From contig NZ_CP183948.1 of NCBI RefSeq assembly GCF_052056485.1, forward strand, positions 5,332,001 through 5,396,000: a stretch of 64,000 bases of DNA. The letters are read 5' to 3'. This stretch comes from Paenibacillus_AQ nitricinens (lineage in GTDB: Bacteria > Bacillota > Bacilli > Paenibacillales > Paenibacillaceae). Below are positions 47,019 through 54,994 of the stretch, piece after piece. The notes beneath the pieces are model-generated. The model worked only from the letters and a program-made list of their open reading frames with translations. It had not been told where the DNA came from and made no database searches. Position numbers and translations under genes: made by a program. Each line of letters opens with the position of its first letter. The first letter of the stretch is position 1.

Positions 47019-47789
47019 TTAACTGTACGATATCATTGTTCCACAATAATCACAGCTCTTTGACTGACTAGGCTGAACCGTGTTCTGTGCTCCGCAGCCC
47101 GGACAACGGATGGACTTAGGCAGCAGCGGTGAGGACTGCGGCTGAGAATGAATCTGCTGACCCGAAGCTTGGGCTCCTAAGCCTGATGTCCTTCCAGAAT
47201 GTACAAGATTAGGTGCTGCCATGGATGGATCTGGCGTCTGGCGCCCCTCGGAAAGTACAATATCAATATCCAGTAATCCTTTATTCTTGAGATACTGGAC
47301 ATCTCTCCGTACATCGCTTTCGCTTTGACCTATCCGTTCAGATATACTGCCGACATATCGGATATTTTTAATCAGAATCAGCTCTATATAAGAAGTGTTA
47401 AGCTTAGAAAGCGTATGTTTAGCTTTTGCTGTCACATTCGCAAGAATAAGTGCCGGAATCAAAAATATGACTGCAAGGAAAATCTGGATCGTTAACAATT
47501 CGGAAGTTCCAGTGTTTCCACTCATGGTATCCACAAACATTGCAATAGAGAGCTCAACAAATCCTCCGATAAATACATGCATGATCAGATTTAGATTAGT
47601 TGGTCTCCGATGATTTTTATAATGAGTTAGCATCAAACGTAACAATGCAAGAACGAGTCCAATGGGTGTGAATAGATAAGCTGCCGCAAGAATGAGATAA
47701 TCAAACCCAGTCCGATCTAATTTAATTAGAGGAACCGCTGTACTCCCCGCTGGGCTCGGTGACGGCTCTTGTATGTTCAATCTGTTCAT
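47019..47789 (-). CDS. Membrane/winged-helix protein with zinc ribbon, unknown function
   Basis: A 256-residue single-unit paralogue of the downstream 455-residue protein. Hydrophobic segments lie at about 31-52, 66-84 and 98-120. The helix-turn-helix-like segment (about 142-173) reads IRYVGSISERIGQSES-DVRRDVQYLKNKGLL, followed by DIVLSEGR, a Gln/Ser-rich linker and a zinc ribbon (CPGCG, CDYCG, ending MISYS). The RRD-V-x-YL-GLL pattern suggests a DNA-binding-like or protein-binding winged helix on the cytoplasmic side. AGGAGG is nine bases before ATG. The stop lies 54 bases before the next gene, so one operon is likely. Confidence 0.78.
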   Translation of the reverse strand: MNRLNIQEPSPSPAGSTAVPLIKLDRTGFDYLILAAAYLFTPIGLVLALLRLMLTHYKNHRRPTNLNLIMHVFIGGFVELSIAMFVDTMSGNTGTSELLTIQIFLAVIFLIPALILANVTAKAKHTLSKLNTSYIELILIKNIRYVGSISERIGQSESDVRRDVQYLKNKGLLDIDIVLSEGRQTPDPSMAAPNLVHSGRTSGLGAQASGQQIHSQPQSSPLLPKSIRCPGCGAQNTVQPSQSKSCDYCGTMISYS

Positions 47790-47803
47790 GTAGTTATTTC
47801 CTC

Positions 47804-48550
47804 CTATTTAAGGGCTGCTAATTCCCGATTTCGCCGTTCAAGTGTAGCCTTAATACTGTCGGCCATTTCGTTGATTTCAGCTTGCCAGTTCTCATGTGGC
47901 TCATTTGTCATAAGCAGAAGCTTCACATGATCATGCAACAGGGCGATCTGCTGATTCATGATGTCCTCAGTAGCATACAAAGATGGATCTGATATAGGAT
48001 CACTGAACTTGAATTGATCTCGTAAATTATTGAGCACTTTTATAAGCTGTTCAGTTTCGGGATTCTTCCAGCTGCTTGCCAGCGCACTGATCTCGTTTAT
48101 TTCACTCTGATGCTGCCGAAAAGCTTGCATAGACCTCTGCCTTTGCTGTTCTTCACTTCCGGCATTCCATCCATAAATCCCGATCACAGCCAGCGTGATT
48201 CCACCCATTAAAAGAATCAGCAGTTGAACGGCAGCATACCACAGAGGAGACAGCTCCAGTAGCCAATCGAAGACAATAGCCGATGCGAATACTCCAGCCG
48301 CATAAATCCCCGTGATGAATGCACCGCTGAGAAGAACGGGTGAGGTCCGCTGCACACTACCTGCAGTACGGAGCCAAAAAATACAATAGCCATACACCAC
48401 ACTCTCCGCCAGCAGAACAGCAACTAGCGAAGTCACGAATCGAAACAGTGATTCAGAGAAGCCTAACCCTATAAAGGAGAATACCGTTAGTATTATAGCA
48501 GCCACATAAATAATGGTGATGATACGAATATAGCTTTTGCCCTTGTTCAT
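47804..48550 (-). CDS. Four-helix membrane protein with helical cytoplasmic tail, unknown
   Basis: No family recognised. The 248-residue product has four hydrophobic helices (about 8-30, 35-56, 70-90, 102-124) and a charged, helix-rich C-terminal region (about 130-248) with many Glu/Gln/Arg residues, probably a coiled coil or helical bundle. ATG at 48550 follows AAGGAGGAC; the frame extends upstream into the SPFH gene but lacks a site. It starts 11 bases after the SPFH stop and ends 14 bases before the next gene, so it is translated as part of this operon and probably contacts its membrane partners. Confidence 0.75.
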   Translation of the reverse strand: MNKGKSYIRIITIIYVAAIILTVFSFIGLGFSESLFRFVTSLVAVLLAESVVYGYCIFWLRTAGSVQRTSPVLLSGAFITGIYAAGVFASAIVFDWLLELSPLWYAAVQLLILLMGGITLAVIGIYGWNAGSEEQQRQRSMQAFRQHQSEINEISALASSWKNPETEQLIKVLNNLRDQFKFSDPISDPSLYATEDIMNQQIALLHDHVKLLLMTNEPHENWQAEINEMADSIKATLERRNRELAALK

Positions 48551-48561
48551 AACGTCCTCCT

Positions 48562-49881
48562 TCAGCCTGCTTTTGTTCCACACTCTGCACAAAATTTTTG
48601 TCCAGGATTCAGCTCATGCCCACAACCTCCGCATTTAATAACCAAGCTATCTCCACAGTGAGGGCAGAATTTCACCCCTGGTGATACCATTTCTCCACAT
48701 TTACCACAGGCTTTAGGCATTTCTTTTCCACAAGACACACAGGAAGATGTACCCTCAGGATTATCTGCTCCGCAGGTTGGACAAGCACGATAAGGATTGC
48801 CACAACCAGGACAGAACTTGGCTCCTGCTTTCAATTCATGTCCACATTCCAAACAATTGATCTTGTTTCCGGACGATGCGCTTTGCTGAATGCTCTCCAG
48901 AGCATGCCCACAGCCACTGCAGAACCTTCCTTCAACAGAATTCATAACCCCACACTTCGAACAGGAGCGCTCTTGGCGCACAACTGTAGTCCCTGAATCA
49001 AAACTCATCCCTCGGGTCATACGATTCACCATATCCATAGCCGGTCCAGCGAACCCCATACCAAGTCCAAGCCCCATCCCGGTGTTCATCATGCCTACTC
49101 CAAGATTACCAGGATTACCTGCTGCTTTTTCCATCGTGTTAAAGCCACGCTCCTGCTGATAGTTGAAGCCGATAATATCCATTTCTGCTTTTTTAGCTAA
49201 AGCTTCCTTTAGTCGAATCGTTGCCGGATCATCATCAGGAATATTAATGGAATCAATATAGAAATTATTCAGCTCAAGTCCATTATCCAGAAAAGTTGAT
49301 GCTAGCCGCCCCTGGATATGCTTTGAGATCTCTGCAACATAGGCATTAATCTCCAATATACTGATTTGCTTATGTACAAGGTAGGATGAGATCAGTTCAT
49401 TTATATTCGACATAAGCAAGCCGCGGAAATAATTCACGAGCGTATCGTGATCAAACTGAGGAAGCGTTCCAACAAGCTGCAACAAAAATTTGCGCGGATT
49501 ATCAACCTTTACACCAAACTGTCCGAAGGAACGAACAGAAATCATTATTTTGTATTTAGGATCCTGGAGTTGTAAAGGTGCGCTGGTTCCCCATTTAACA
49601 TTCATCGAATTGGTCTTGTTCACATACCATACTTCTGCTGTGAACGGCGACTTCCCACCGAAAGGAAGGTTGACGATATTAGATAAAATAGGAATATTGG
49701 CGGTGCTCAGGGTGTGCCGCCCTGCCGTAAAGGAATCAAGCACTTGTCCGCCCTTGAATAGGATCGCTTCCTGAGATTCATTAACGATTAGCTGAGTCCA
49801 CGTCCCTAGCTCTTGGTTAGGATATTTCCATGCGAAAATCCCCGGAGGACCGTCGTACTTCACCACTTCTATAATTGCCAT
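48562..49881 (-). CDS. SPFH-domain protein with five C-terminal zinc ribbons
   Basis: The 439-residue protein resembles Bacillus subtilis YdjI-type SPFH proteins (also called virion-core-protein-like). The N-terminal SPFH region (about 30-220) includes EAILFKGGQVLDSFTAGRHTL, VWYVNKTNSMNVKWGT and a coiled segment; a Gly/Met-rich linker (about 255-285) follows. From residue 307 are five consecutive ribbons, each CxxCG then CxxCG. There is no transmembrane helix, so membrane contact would be through SPFH assembly or partners. YdjI works beside PspA-family proteins in envelope stress. First gene of a four-gene operon, with AGAGGG eight bases before ATG. Confidence 0.85.
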   Translation of the reverse strand: MAIIEVVKYDGPPGIFAWKYPNQELGTWTQLIVNESQEAILFKGGQVLDSFTAGRHTLSTANIPILSNIVNLPFGGKSPFTAEVWYVNKTNSMNVKWGTSAPLQLQDPKYKIMISVRSFGQFGVKVDNPRKFLLQLVGTLPQFDHDTLVNYFRGLLMSNINELISSYLVHKQISILEINAYVAEISKHIQGRLASTFLDNGLELNNFYIDSINIPDDDPATIRLKEALAKKAEMDIIGFNYQQERGFNTMEKAAGNPGNLGVGMMNTGMGLGLGMGFAGPAMDMVNRMTRGMSFDSGTTVVRQERSCSKCGVMNSVEGRFCSGCGHALESIQQSASSGNKINCLECGHELKAGAKFCPGCGNPYRACPTCGADNPEGTSSCVSCGKEMPKACGKCGEMVSPGVKFCPHCGDSLVIKCGGCGHELNPGQKFCAECGTKAG

Positions 49882-49965
49882 CTGCTATTCCCTCTTTCAT
49901 CATCTATGATATATGAATAACGTATGCGTTCCCGGATGGGAAATTGTGTATTTCGATATTTATTG

Positions 49966-50061
49966 TATACGATATATATCGTGTTTTGGGTTCTTTTCAT
50001 GAAAAAAATATGCTCAATATGGAAACAAGTATAAACATCTTTGACGTCCTTATAAGGACGA
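49966..50061 (-). promoter_or_regulatory. Candidate regulatory region of the SPFH operon
   Basis: Between obg and the SPFH gene (49882-50125) are two perfect palindromes: ACGATATATATCGT (49969-49982) and CGTCCTTATAAGGACG (50046-50061). On the minus strand an AAGAAC element lies 16-18 bases before CGTATA, which overlaps the first palindrome, resembling an ECF-sigma promoter (AAC and CGTA cores). The mRNA start would be about 80 bases before ATG. All of this is inference from sequence shape. Confidence 0.35.
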
Positions 50062-50125
50062 TAAGCGTTTAAGCGAGAAATATAAAACATATAGTATTGT
50101 GTGAAACTTATACTTTCTTATATTT

Positions 50126-50178
50126 AAAAAAAAGCGCGATTTGTGTCTTCCTTTACAGGAGAACACAAATCGCGCTTT
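50126..50178 (-). terminator. Terminator after obg
   Basis: Minus strand AAAGCGCGATTTGTGT pairs with ACACAAATCGCGCTTT, followed by more T, 15 bases past the obg stop. It separates obg transcription from the SPFH operon. Confidence 0.92.
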
Positions 50179-50193
50179 GTAATCAGCTAAATA

Positions 50194-51504
50194 TTAATAG
50201 TAACTACTATTCTCTACGAACTCGAATTCGAACTCACCAATACGGACAATAGTCCCCTCTACAGCTCCACGTTTACGAAGCTCTGCATCTACACCCATAT
50301 GCCGTAAAGTCCGGGCGAGCTTTAGAATCGCATCATGTGTGCTAAGCTGCATACGTTTCAACATTTTCTCGATACGAGGGCTGTTGACCACATATGTTTC
50401 ATTATCACGTGTAATGGTGAATGTGTTATCATCTTCTGCTTCTAGCTTATAAACCTTACGTTCAGTTGTTCCTGATACTTCTTCAACTATCGGTGCCACC
50501 GGAATACTATCAAGAATATCCGTTGCACGATATAACAGTTCCTGAACACCCTGACGGGTAAGCGAGGAGATTGGCATAATCTCAAGATCCGGACGCAGCT
50601 CAGCTACGCGTTCTCGGAAAGAGATGAGATTCTCCTCTGACTCTGGCATATCCATTTTATTCGCAGCCACGATCTGAGGTCGTTCAATTAGAGCCGCATT
50701 ATATTGCTTCAGCTCGTCATTAATGAGAACCCAATCCTCGAAGGGATCACGCCCCTCTGAACCAGACATATCCACTACGTGAATAATGATCCGTGTACGT
50801 TCAACGTGACGCAGGAATTCATGACCAAGCCCTATGCCCTCACTAGCTCCCTCAATTAATCCTGGCAGATCCGCCATTACAAAGCTTCGTCCATCCCCAA
50901 CATCTACTACACCTAAGTTCGGTGTAATCGTTGTGAAATGGTATGCACCAATCTTTGGTTGAGCTGCGGATACAACTGACAGTAGCGTAGATTTGCCCAC
51001 ACTCGGGAAGCCTACAAGTCCCACATCAGCCATAACCTTAAGTTCCATAACAATATACCGCTCTTGGCCCTCTTCGCCGTTCTCTGCTAGCTCTGGAGCC
51101 TTATTAGCCGCTGTTGCAAAACGAGCATTCCCACGACCCCCACGACCCCCACGGGCAACAACAACTTGCTGACCATGACGAGTCAAATCGGCGATGATCT
51201 CTTGAGTATCATCGTCAATTAACATGGTTCCAGGTGGAATTCGCACGATCATATGATCAGCGTTCGCCCCATGCTGACTTCTGTTACGTCCTTTAATCCC
51301 TTTGTCTGCTTTAAAATGGCGCTGATAACGGAAATCCATCAGCGTACGCAAGCCCTCATCTACGCGGAAGATAACGTCGCCACCACGGCCACCGTCACCA
51401 CCTGCTGGGCCACCATCCGGTACATACTTTTCCCGACGAAACGCAACGATACCATCCCCGCCGTCTCCGCCCTTAACATAAATCTTAGCTTTATCTACGA
51501 ACAT
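50194..51504 (-). CDS. obg: GTPase Obg/CgtA
   Basis: Obg is an essential ribosome-associated GTPase linked to ribosome assembly and to sporulation initiation. The 436-residue protein has the glycine-rich N-terminal OBG domain (GGDGGDGIVAFRREKYVP, GGDGGRGGDVIF), the G domain from about 159 with GFPSVGKSTLL, DLPGLIEGASEGIGLGHEF and NKMD, and the C-terminal OCT domain. It follows the spo0B-type gene with a 15-base gap, as in the spo0B-obg pair of Bacillus. Confidence 0.97.
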   Translation of the reverse strand: MFVDKAKIYVKGGDGGDGIVAFRREKYVPDGGPAGGDGGRGGDVIFRVDEGLRTLMDFRYQRHFKADKGIKGRNRSQHGANADHMIVRIPPGTMLIDDDTQEIIADLTRHGQQVVVARGGRGGRGNARFATAANKAPELAENGEEGQERYIVMELKVMADVGLVGFPSVGKSTLLSVVSAAQPKIGAYHFTTITPNLGVVDVGDGRSFVMADLPGLIEGASEGIGLGHEFLRHVERTRIIIHVVDMSGSEGRDPFEDWVLINDELKQYNAALIERPQIVAANKMDMPESEENLISFRERVAELRPDLEIMPISSLTRQGVQELLYRATDILDSIPVAPIVEEVSGTTERKVYKLEAEDDNTFTITRDNETYVVNSPRIEKMLKRMQLSTHDAILKLARTLRHMGVDAELRKRGAVEGTIVRIGEFEFEFVENSSYY

Positions 51505-51519
51505 TAATGTTCACCTTCC

Positions 51520-52260
51520 TCACATCTCAAGCGGCAAACGCAGCTCTACATAAGCCTTGCTGGGCTTAAACTGCTCCGCTTTCATGATTTTCCCTTGTAC
51601 TATATTATAAATTTGCCCTTTGAGCTGCTCGGGATTGCCATGCTCTCCCTCACCTTCGAAGGAGATAAGAATGTCTCCTCCATCCTGAATAAAGCCAAGA
51701 CGCAGCTTGCGCGTTTCACCCTGAGGAGCCAGTCCGTTATATTGATAAGCTCGTACGGTCTGCATGATCACTGAAGTCAGCTCATCTCCTGCTTCCCGGT
51801 TTAGCTTCTCCTCCAGTTGCAATCCTTCCTCCACTTGAACTTCCAGTTCCAGACTAGTCCGGTAAGTTCGGAAAGATTGGATATAGAAGACCAATGAAGG
51901 AATGCCCAGCTTAGCGATACGACTATCAAGCGCTATGCGTTCCTTTATTCTTTCCACACACTCCACGGATTTATCAGGCTTTCCAAGCTGAATATATCCG
52001 TAAAGAATCTGCAAATCATTCATCCAATCATGACGATGATGATTCAGTGTCCGAATCGCCGCCTGTTGCAGAGTGTTCTCTTGTATACGCAGTTCCCGTT
52101 CCCAATGACGCTGATTCCAAATCAAACTGAAAGCAACTGTTGCTGCTACCCAAATTCCAAGCAACAGACACGTCAAAAGGGAGGTATGCCAATACACGAG
52201 TCCTAAAGGAAGCATTACGGATAACATGACTGCCCAGATTGCACTTTTCCAGGATTTCAT
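51520..52260 (-). CDS. spo0B: Spo0B-type sporulation phosphotransferase with N-terminal membrane helices
   Basis: The 246-residue protein has two hydrophobic helices (about 7-24 and 27-48) followed by a Spo0B-like helical hairpin with the phospho-accepting histidine motif HHRHDWMNDLQ (H77), which matches RHDWMN of Bacillus subtilis Spo0B. The degenerate C-terminal half resembles a histidine-kinase ATPase fold without clear nucleotide motifs. Spo0B relays phosphate from Spo0F to Spo0A. The membrane helices are absent from the soluble Bacillus protein. ATG at 52260 follows GGGGAG. Located before obg. Confidence 0.82.
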   Translation of the reverse strand: MKSWKSAIWAVMLSVMLPLGLVYWHTSLLTCLLLGIWVAATVAFSLIWNQRHWERELRIQENTLQQAAIRTLNHHRHDWMNDLQILYGYIQLGKPDKSVECVERIKERIALDSRIAKLGIPSLVFYIQSFRTYRTSLELEVQVEEGLQLEEKLNREAGDELTSVIMQTVRAYQYNGLAPQGETRKLRLGFIQDGGDILISFEGEGEHGNPEQLKGQIYNIVQGKIMKAEQFKPSKAYVELRLPLEM

Positions 52261-52483
52261 TCTTTCTCCCCGTCCCTCAGTTCGCAAAATTCATGACTTC
52301 GTTTAGATTATTATCCTCATCAATTACCATTTCCTAGTATAACACAGCAGTTCCCTGTAGTTCACCAGAGATAACCGTGAGATTTCACATATGTTTAAGG
52401 ATGTTTATGCTTTCTTAAAACTCTGAAGGTATACATTTCTAAAGTGCTCAAAGAGGTATCCACAAACACTTCTGAATATTCTA

Positions 52484-52517
52484 CAAAAAAGCCTCCGGCA
52501 CTCATGCCGGAGGCTTC
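52484..52517 (-). terminator. Terminator after rpmA
   Basis: Minus strand AGAAGCCTCCGGCA pairs with TGCCGGAGGCTTTT around TGAG, followed by T residues. The remainder of 52261-52483 contains no supported gene. Confidence 0.93.
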
Positions 52518-52542
52518 TACATGCAAATATGGTTCCGTAAGC

Positions 52543-52854
52543 TTACGCTTCCAGTGCCGCTGCTACCGGAGCGACATCAACTGGGTATACGCTCACTTTT
52601 TTGCGATCGCGGCCCCAACGTTCGAACTTCACTACGCCATCCACCAATGCGAACAACGTATCATCTTTACCGATGCCTACGTTAGTGCCTGGGTGAATTT
52701 TTGTTCCGCGTTGACGAACCAAGATGTTACCGCCGGTTACTGCTTGACCGTCAGCACGTTTCACGCCAAGACGTTTGGAATGGGAATCCCGTCCGTTTTT
52801 TGTGGAACCTACACCTTTTTTCGATGCGAACAATTGAAGATTCAATTTCAACAT
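52543..52854 (-). CDS. rpmA: 50S ribosomal protein L27
   Basis: L27 lies near the ribosomal peptidyl-transferase centre. The 103-residue precursor has the Firmicute-specific N-terminal extension MLKLNLQLFA before SKKGVGSTKNGRDS; the extension is removed by the Prp protease encoded next door. Core motifs GGNILVRQRGTKIHPG and VGIGKDDTLFALVDG are present. AAGGAGG precedes the ATG by eight bases. Confidence 0.97.
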   Translation of the reverse strand: MLKLNLQLFASKKGVGSTKNGRDSHSKRLGVKRADGQAVTGGNILVRQRGTKIHPGTNVGIGKDDTLFALVDGVVKFERWGRDRKKVSVYPVDVAPVAAALEA

Positions 52855-52871
52855 GTTGTCAACCTCCTTCT

Positions 52872-53207
52872 TTAAATATTCACTTGCTCTATTTGAAGAT
52901 ACTTTCCGTATGATTCTGCGATATCATTTAGCATCACGACCATGGATTCAAGCAGCAATTGCACCTTCGCGGAAGTATCGAAATCATCAATGGAACTTAA
53001 TGTTCCACTTAGGAATCCGTTCTTCATGGACGTATCCATGGAGATTCCGGTCAAAGTCTCAATCGAATTGACGGTTCCAACCGTTACGGCCGAAACTCCG
53101 GCACATACGATATCTTCGCCACGCTTGGCATAACCCGCGTGCCCTTTTACCTCAAAGCCAACGATAGTTCCTAGATCCGAAGATCGTGTAATCCGTACGT
53201 TAATCAT
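52872..53207 (-). CDS. prp: Ribosomal-processing cysteine protease Prp
   Basis: Prp cleaves the N-terminal extension of L27. The 111-residue product contains the catalytic pair in GHAGYAKRGEDIVCAGVSAV (His then Cys 12 residues later). The ATG at 53207 gives MINVRITRSS with GAAGGTG six bases upstream; a frame extension of three codons is not needed. It lies between rplU and rpmA, the conserved rplU-prp-rpmA order. Confidence 0.93.
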   Translation of the reverse strand: MINVRITRSSDLGTIVGFEVKGHAGYAKRGEDIVCAGVSAVTVGTVNSIETLTGISMDTSMKNGFLSGTLSSIDDFDTSAKVQLLLESMVVMLNDIAESYGKYLQIEQVNI

Positions 53208-53220
53208 TCCACGCACCTTC

Positions 53221-53532
53221 TTACGCTTGAATCTTCTCGATAGTTACTTTCGTGTACGGTTGACGATGGCCTTGTTTCTTGTGGTAGTTCTTCTTAGGTT
53301 TGTATTTGTAAACTACAACCTTAGCGCCTTTACCATGTTTCTCGACTTTAGCTGTTACAGACGCGCCGCTTACGAGCGGAGTTCCTGCAGTCAGACCACC
53401 TTCGTTAGAAACAGCCAATACACGGTCAAAAGTTACACTTGCGCCGTCTTCAGCTTCCAACTTCTCAATGAACAAAACATCGCCCTCTTGGACTTTGTAT
53501 TGTTTACCGCCAGTTTCGATAATTGCATACAT
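53221..53532 (-). CDS. rplU: 50S ribosomal protein L21
   Basis: L21 binds 23S rRNA. The 103-residue product starts MYAIIETGGKQYKVQEGD and ends KKQGHRQPYTKVTIEKI, the full family length. AGGAGGTG precedes the ATG. It is the first gene of rplU-prp-rpmA and has an L21 leader RNA upstream, which permits autoregulation. Confidence 0.97.
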   Translation of the reverse strand: MYAIIETGGKQYKVQEGDVLFIEKLEAEDGASVTFDRVLAVSNEGGLTAGTPLVSGASVTAKVEKHGKGAKVVVYKYKPKKNYHKKQGHRQPYTKVTIEKIQA

Positions 53533-53539
53533 TTTACTT

Positions 53540-53658
53540 GCACCTCCTCATGTCTCAGACTCGCCTAGTCTAGGTGGCAGATTCCCGTGGGAACTGCACT
53601 TATGTACCCGATCGGAGCGGTTACAGCATGTGCAGGACCGAATGAATCAAACACATAC
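53540..53658 (-). ncRNA. L21 leader RNA (ribosomal protein autoregulatory element)
   Basis: The transcribed leader of rplU has the Firmicute L21-leader hallmarks: CACATGCTGTAACCGCTCC, then AAGTGCAGTTCCCACGGG and AATCTGCC, which can form the conserved helices. It starts just after the rplU promoter and ends near the ribosome site. Ends approximate. Confidence 0.8.
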
Positions 53659-53664
53659 TTGAAG

Positions 53665-53693
53665 ATATTATCATACTTCTCGCCCATCGTCAA
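53665..53693 (-). promoter_or_regulatory. Promoter of rplU-prp-rpmA
   Basis: Minus strand TTGACG and TAATAT separated by 17 bases; the -35 box abuts the stop codon of rng. Confidence 0.85.
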
Positions 53694-53694
53694 C

Positions 53695-54936
53695 TCATTC
53701 CATCCATTCTCCAACTTTCCCAGTCCCTCCGCAGCACTGACAAAGGATAGGTGCGAAGCTGGCTGAATCATGTCTTGCCTTCTTCCGGGTCATCTCGAGG
53801 AGTCCAAGTCTTGTCCAACCGAGAATATGGGTTTTGGTTCGATCCTTGCAGATCACTTTCTCCAGCCGCTCGGTAACCATTTTACGGTGTATTTCTTCTT
53901 CCATATCAATAAAATCAACGATAATAATTCCACCCGTATCTCGTAAACGGATCAGACGACCTATTTCCTCTGCTGCAAGCAAATTCGTATTCGTCACCGT
54001 CTCTTCAAGCGATGCTCCTCCAATATATTGCGCGGTGTTTACGTCAATAACGGTGAGTGCCTCCGTCTCATCCCAGATCATTGTCGCTCCGCCCTCCAGC
54101 GTAATCTTGCGGCTGAAGCTCTTGTGCAGCTGTTCCTGCACCCCATAAGCTGTAAAAATGGACTCCGGTGCATTATATAAACTCACAGGCTTGTACCAAT
54201 CAGGTGCCATGTCATCCAGAAATGCCTTGGCTTCCTTAACTGCAACTGGAGAATCTATAATCAACTGATCACGCTGTGGATTAAAAGCATCTCTTATAAA
54301 GCGCTGAACAATACTAAGATCACGATGCAATAGAGCTGGGGCTTCTGCAGTTTGTGCCCGACGTGTAATGTTATCCCATTGCGCACGTAAAAATGAAAGA
54401 TCACCTTCCACTGCTTCATGCGGCTCATCCTGAGAGACGGTCCGCATAATAACCCCCTCTTCTTTCATTCTCAGACGTTCACCAATTCCTTTGAGCCGGC
54501 TACGTTCTGCATCGCGGCTTATTTTTTTGGATACCCCAACATAATCGGCAAAAGGCATGTACACCATCCAGCGACCGGGCAATGTATAATGGGTCGTTAC
54601 ACGCGCACCTTTGCCTCCACTAGGCTCTTTTCTTACTTGTACAACAATATCCTGACCCGGCTGCAAAAGCGTCTCTATAGAAGGCTTCACATCCGGCTGT
54701 CTATCCAAATGAGGGTGCAATACATCATCAACATATAAAAAAGCATTCTTCTTCTGTCCAATGTCAACAAAAGCAGCCTGCATACCTGGAAGTACGTTAA
54801 TCACACGGCCTTTATAATAACTTCCGACCAGCCCTTGCTGCTGATCGCGTTCAGCCGCGTACTCCACAAGCCTTCCGTTCTCCAGAAGAGCCATTCGGGT
54901 AATGTGCTGCGTGCAGTGAACGATCATCTGTTTCAT
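53695..54936 (-). CDS. rng: Rne/Rng family ribonuclease
   Basis: This 413-residue RNase G/E-family endoribonuclease has an S1 RNA-binding domain (about 35-120, YYKGRVINVLPGMQAAFVDIG), the catalytic DNase-I-like region with LTVIDVNTAQYIGG and GGIIIVDFIDM, and the zinc-link region CQCCGGTGK near the C-terminus. The start is ATG 54936 after AGAGGTG; the eight-codon extension has no site. It sits between spoIVFB and rplU as in other Bacillales. It processes rRNA or tRNA precursors in related species. Confidence 0.93.
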   Translation of the reverse strand: MKQMIVHCTQHITRMALLENGRLVEYAAERDQQQGLVGSYYKGRVINVLPGMQAAFVDIGQKKNAFLYVDDVLHPHLDRQPDVKPSIETLLQPGQDIVVQVRKEPSGGKGARVTTHYTLPGRWMVYMPFADYVGVSKKISRDAERSRLKGIGERLRMKEEGVIMRTVSQDEPHEAVEGDLSFLRAQWDNITRRAQTAEAPALLHRDLSIVQRFIRDAFNPQRDQLIIDSPVAVKEAKAFLDDMAPDWYKPVSLYNAPESIFTAYGVQEQLHKSFSRKITLEGGATMIWDETEALTVIDVNTAQYIGGASLEETVTNTNLLAAEEIGRLIRLRDTGGIIIVDFIDMEEEIHRKMVTERLEKVICKDRTKTHILGWTRLGLLEMTRKKARHDSASFAPILCQCCGGTGKVGEWME

Positions 54937-54994
54937 GGCTTCACCTCTGGTTTCGTTCATTCATTCATCCCTTCTAACGTTCTGCATAATTACA

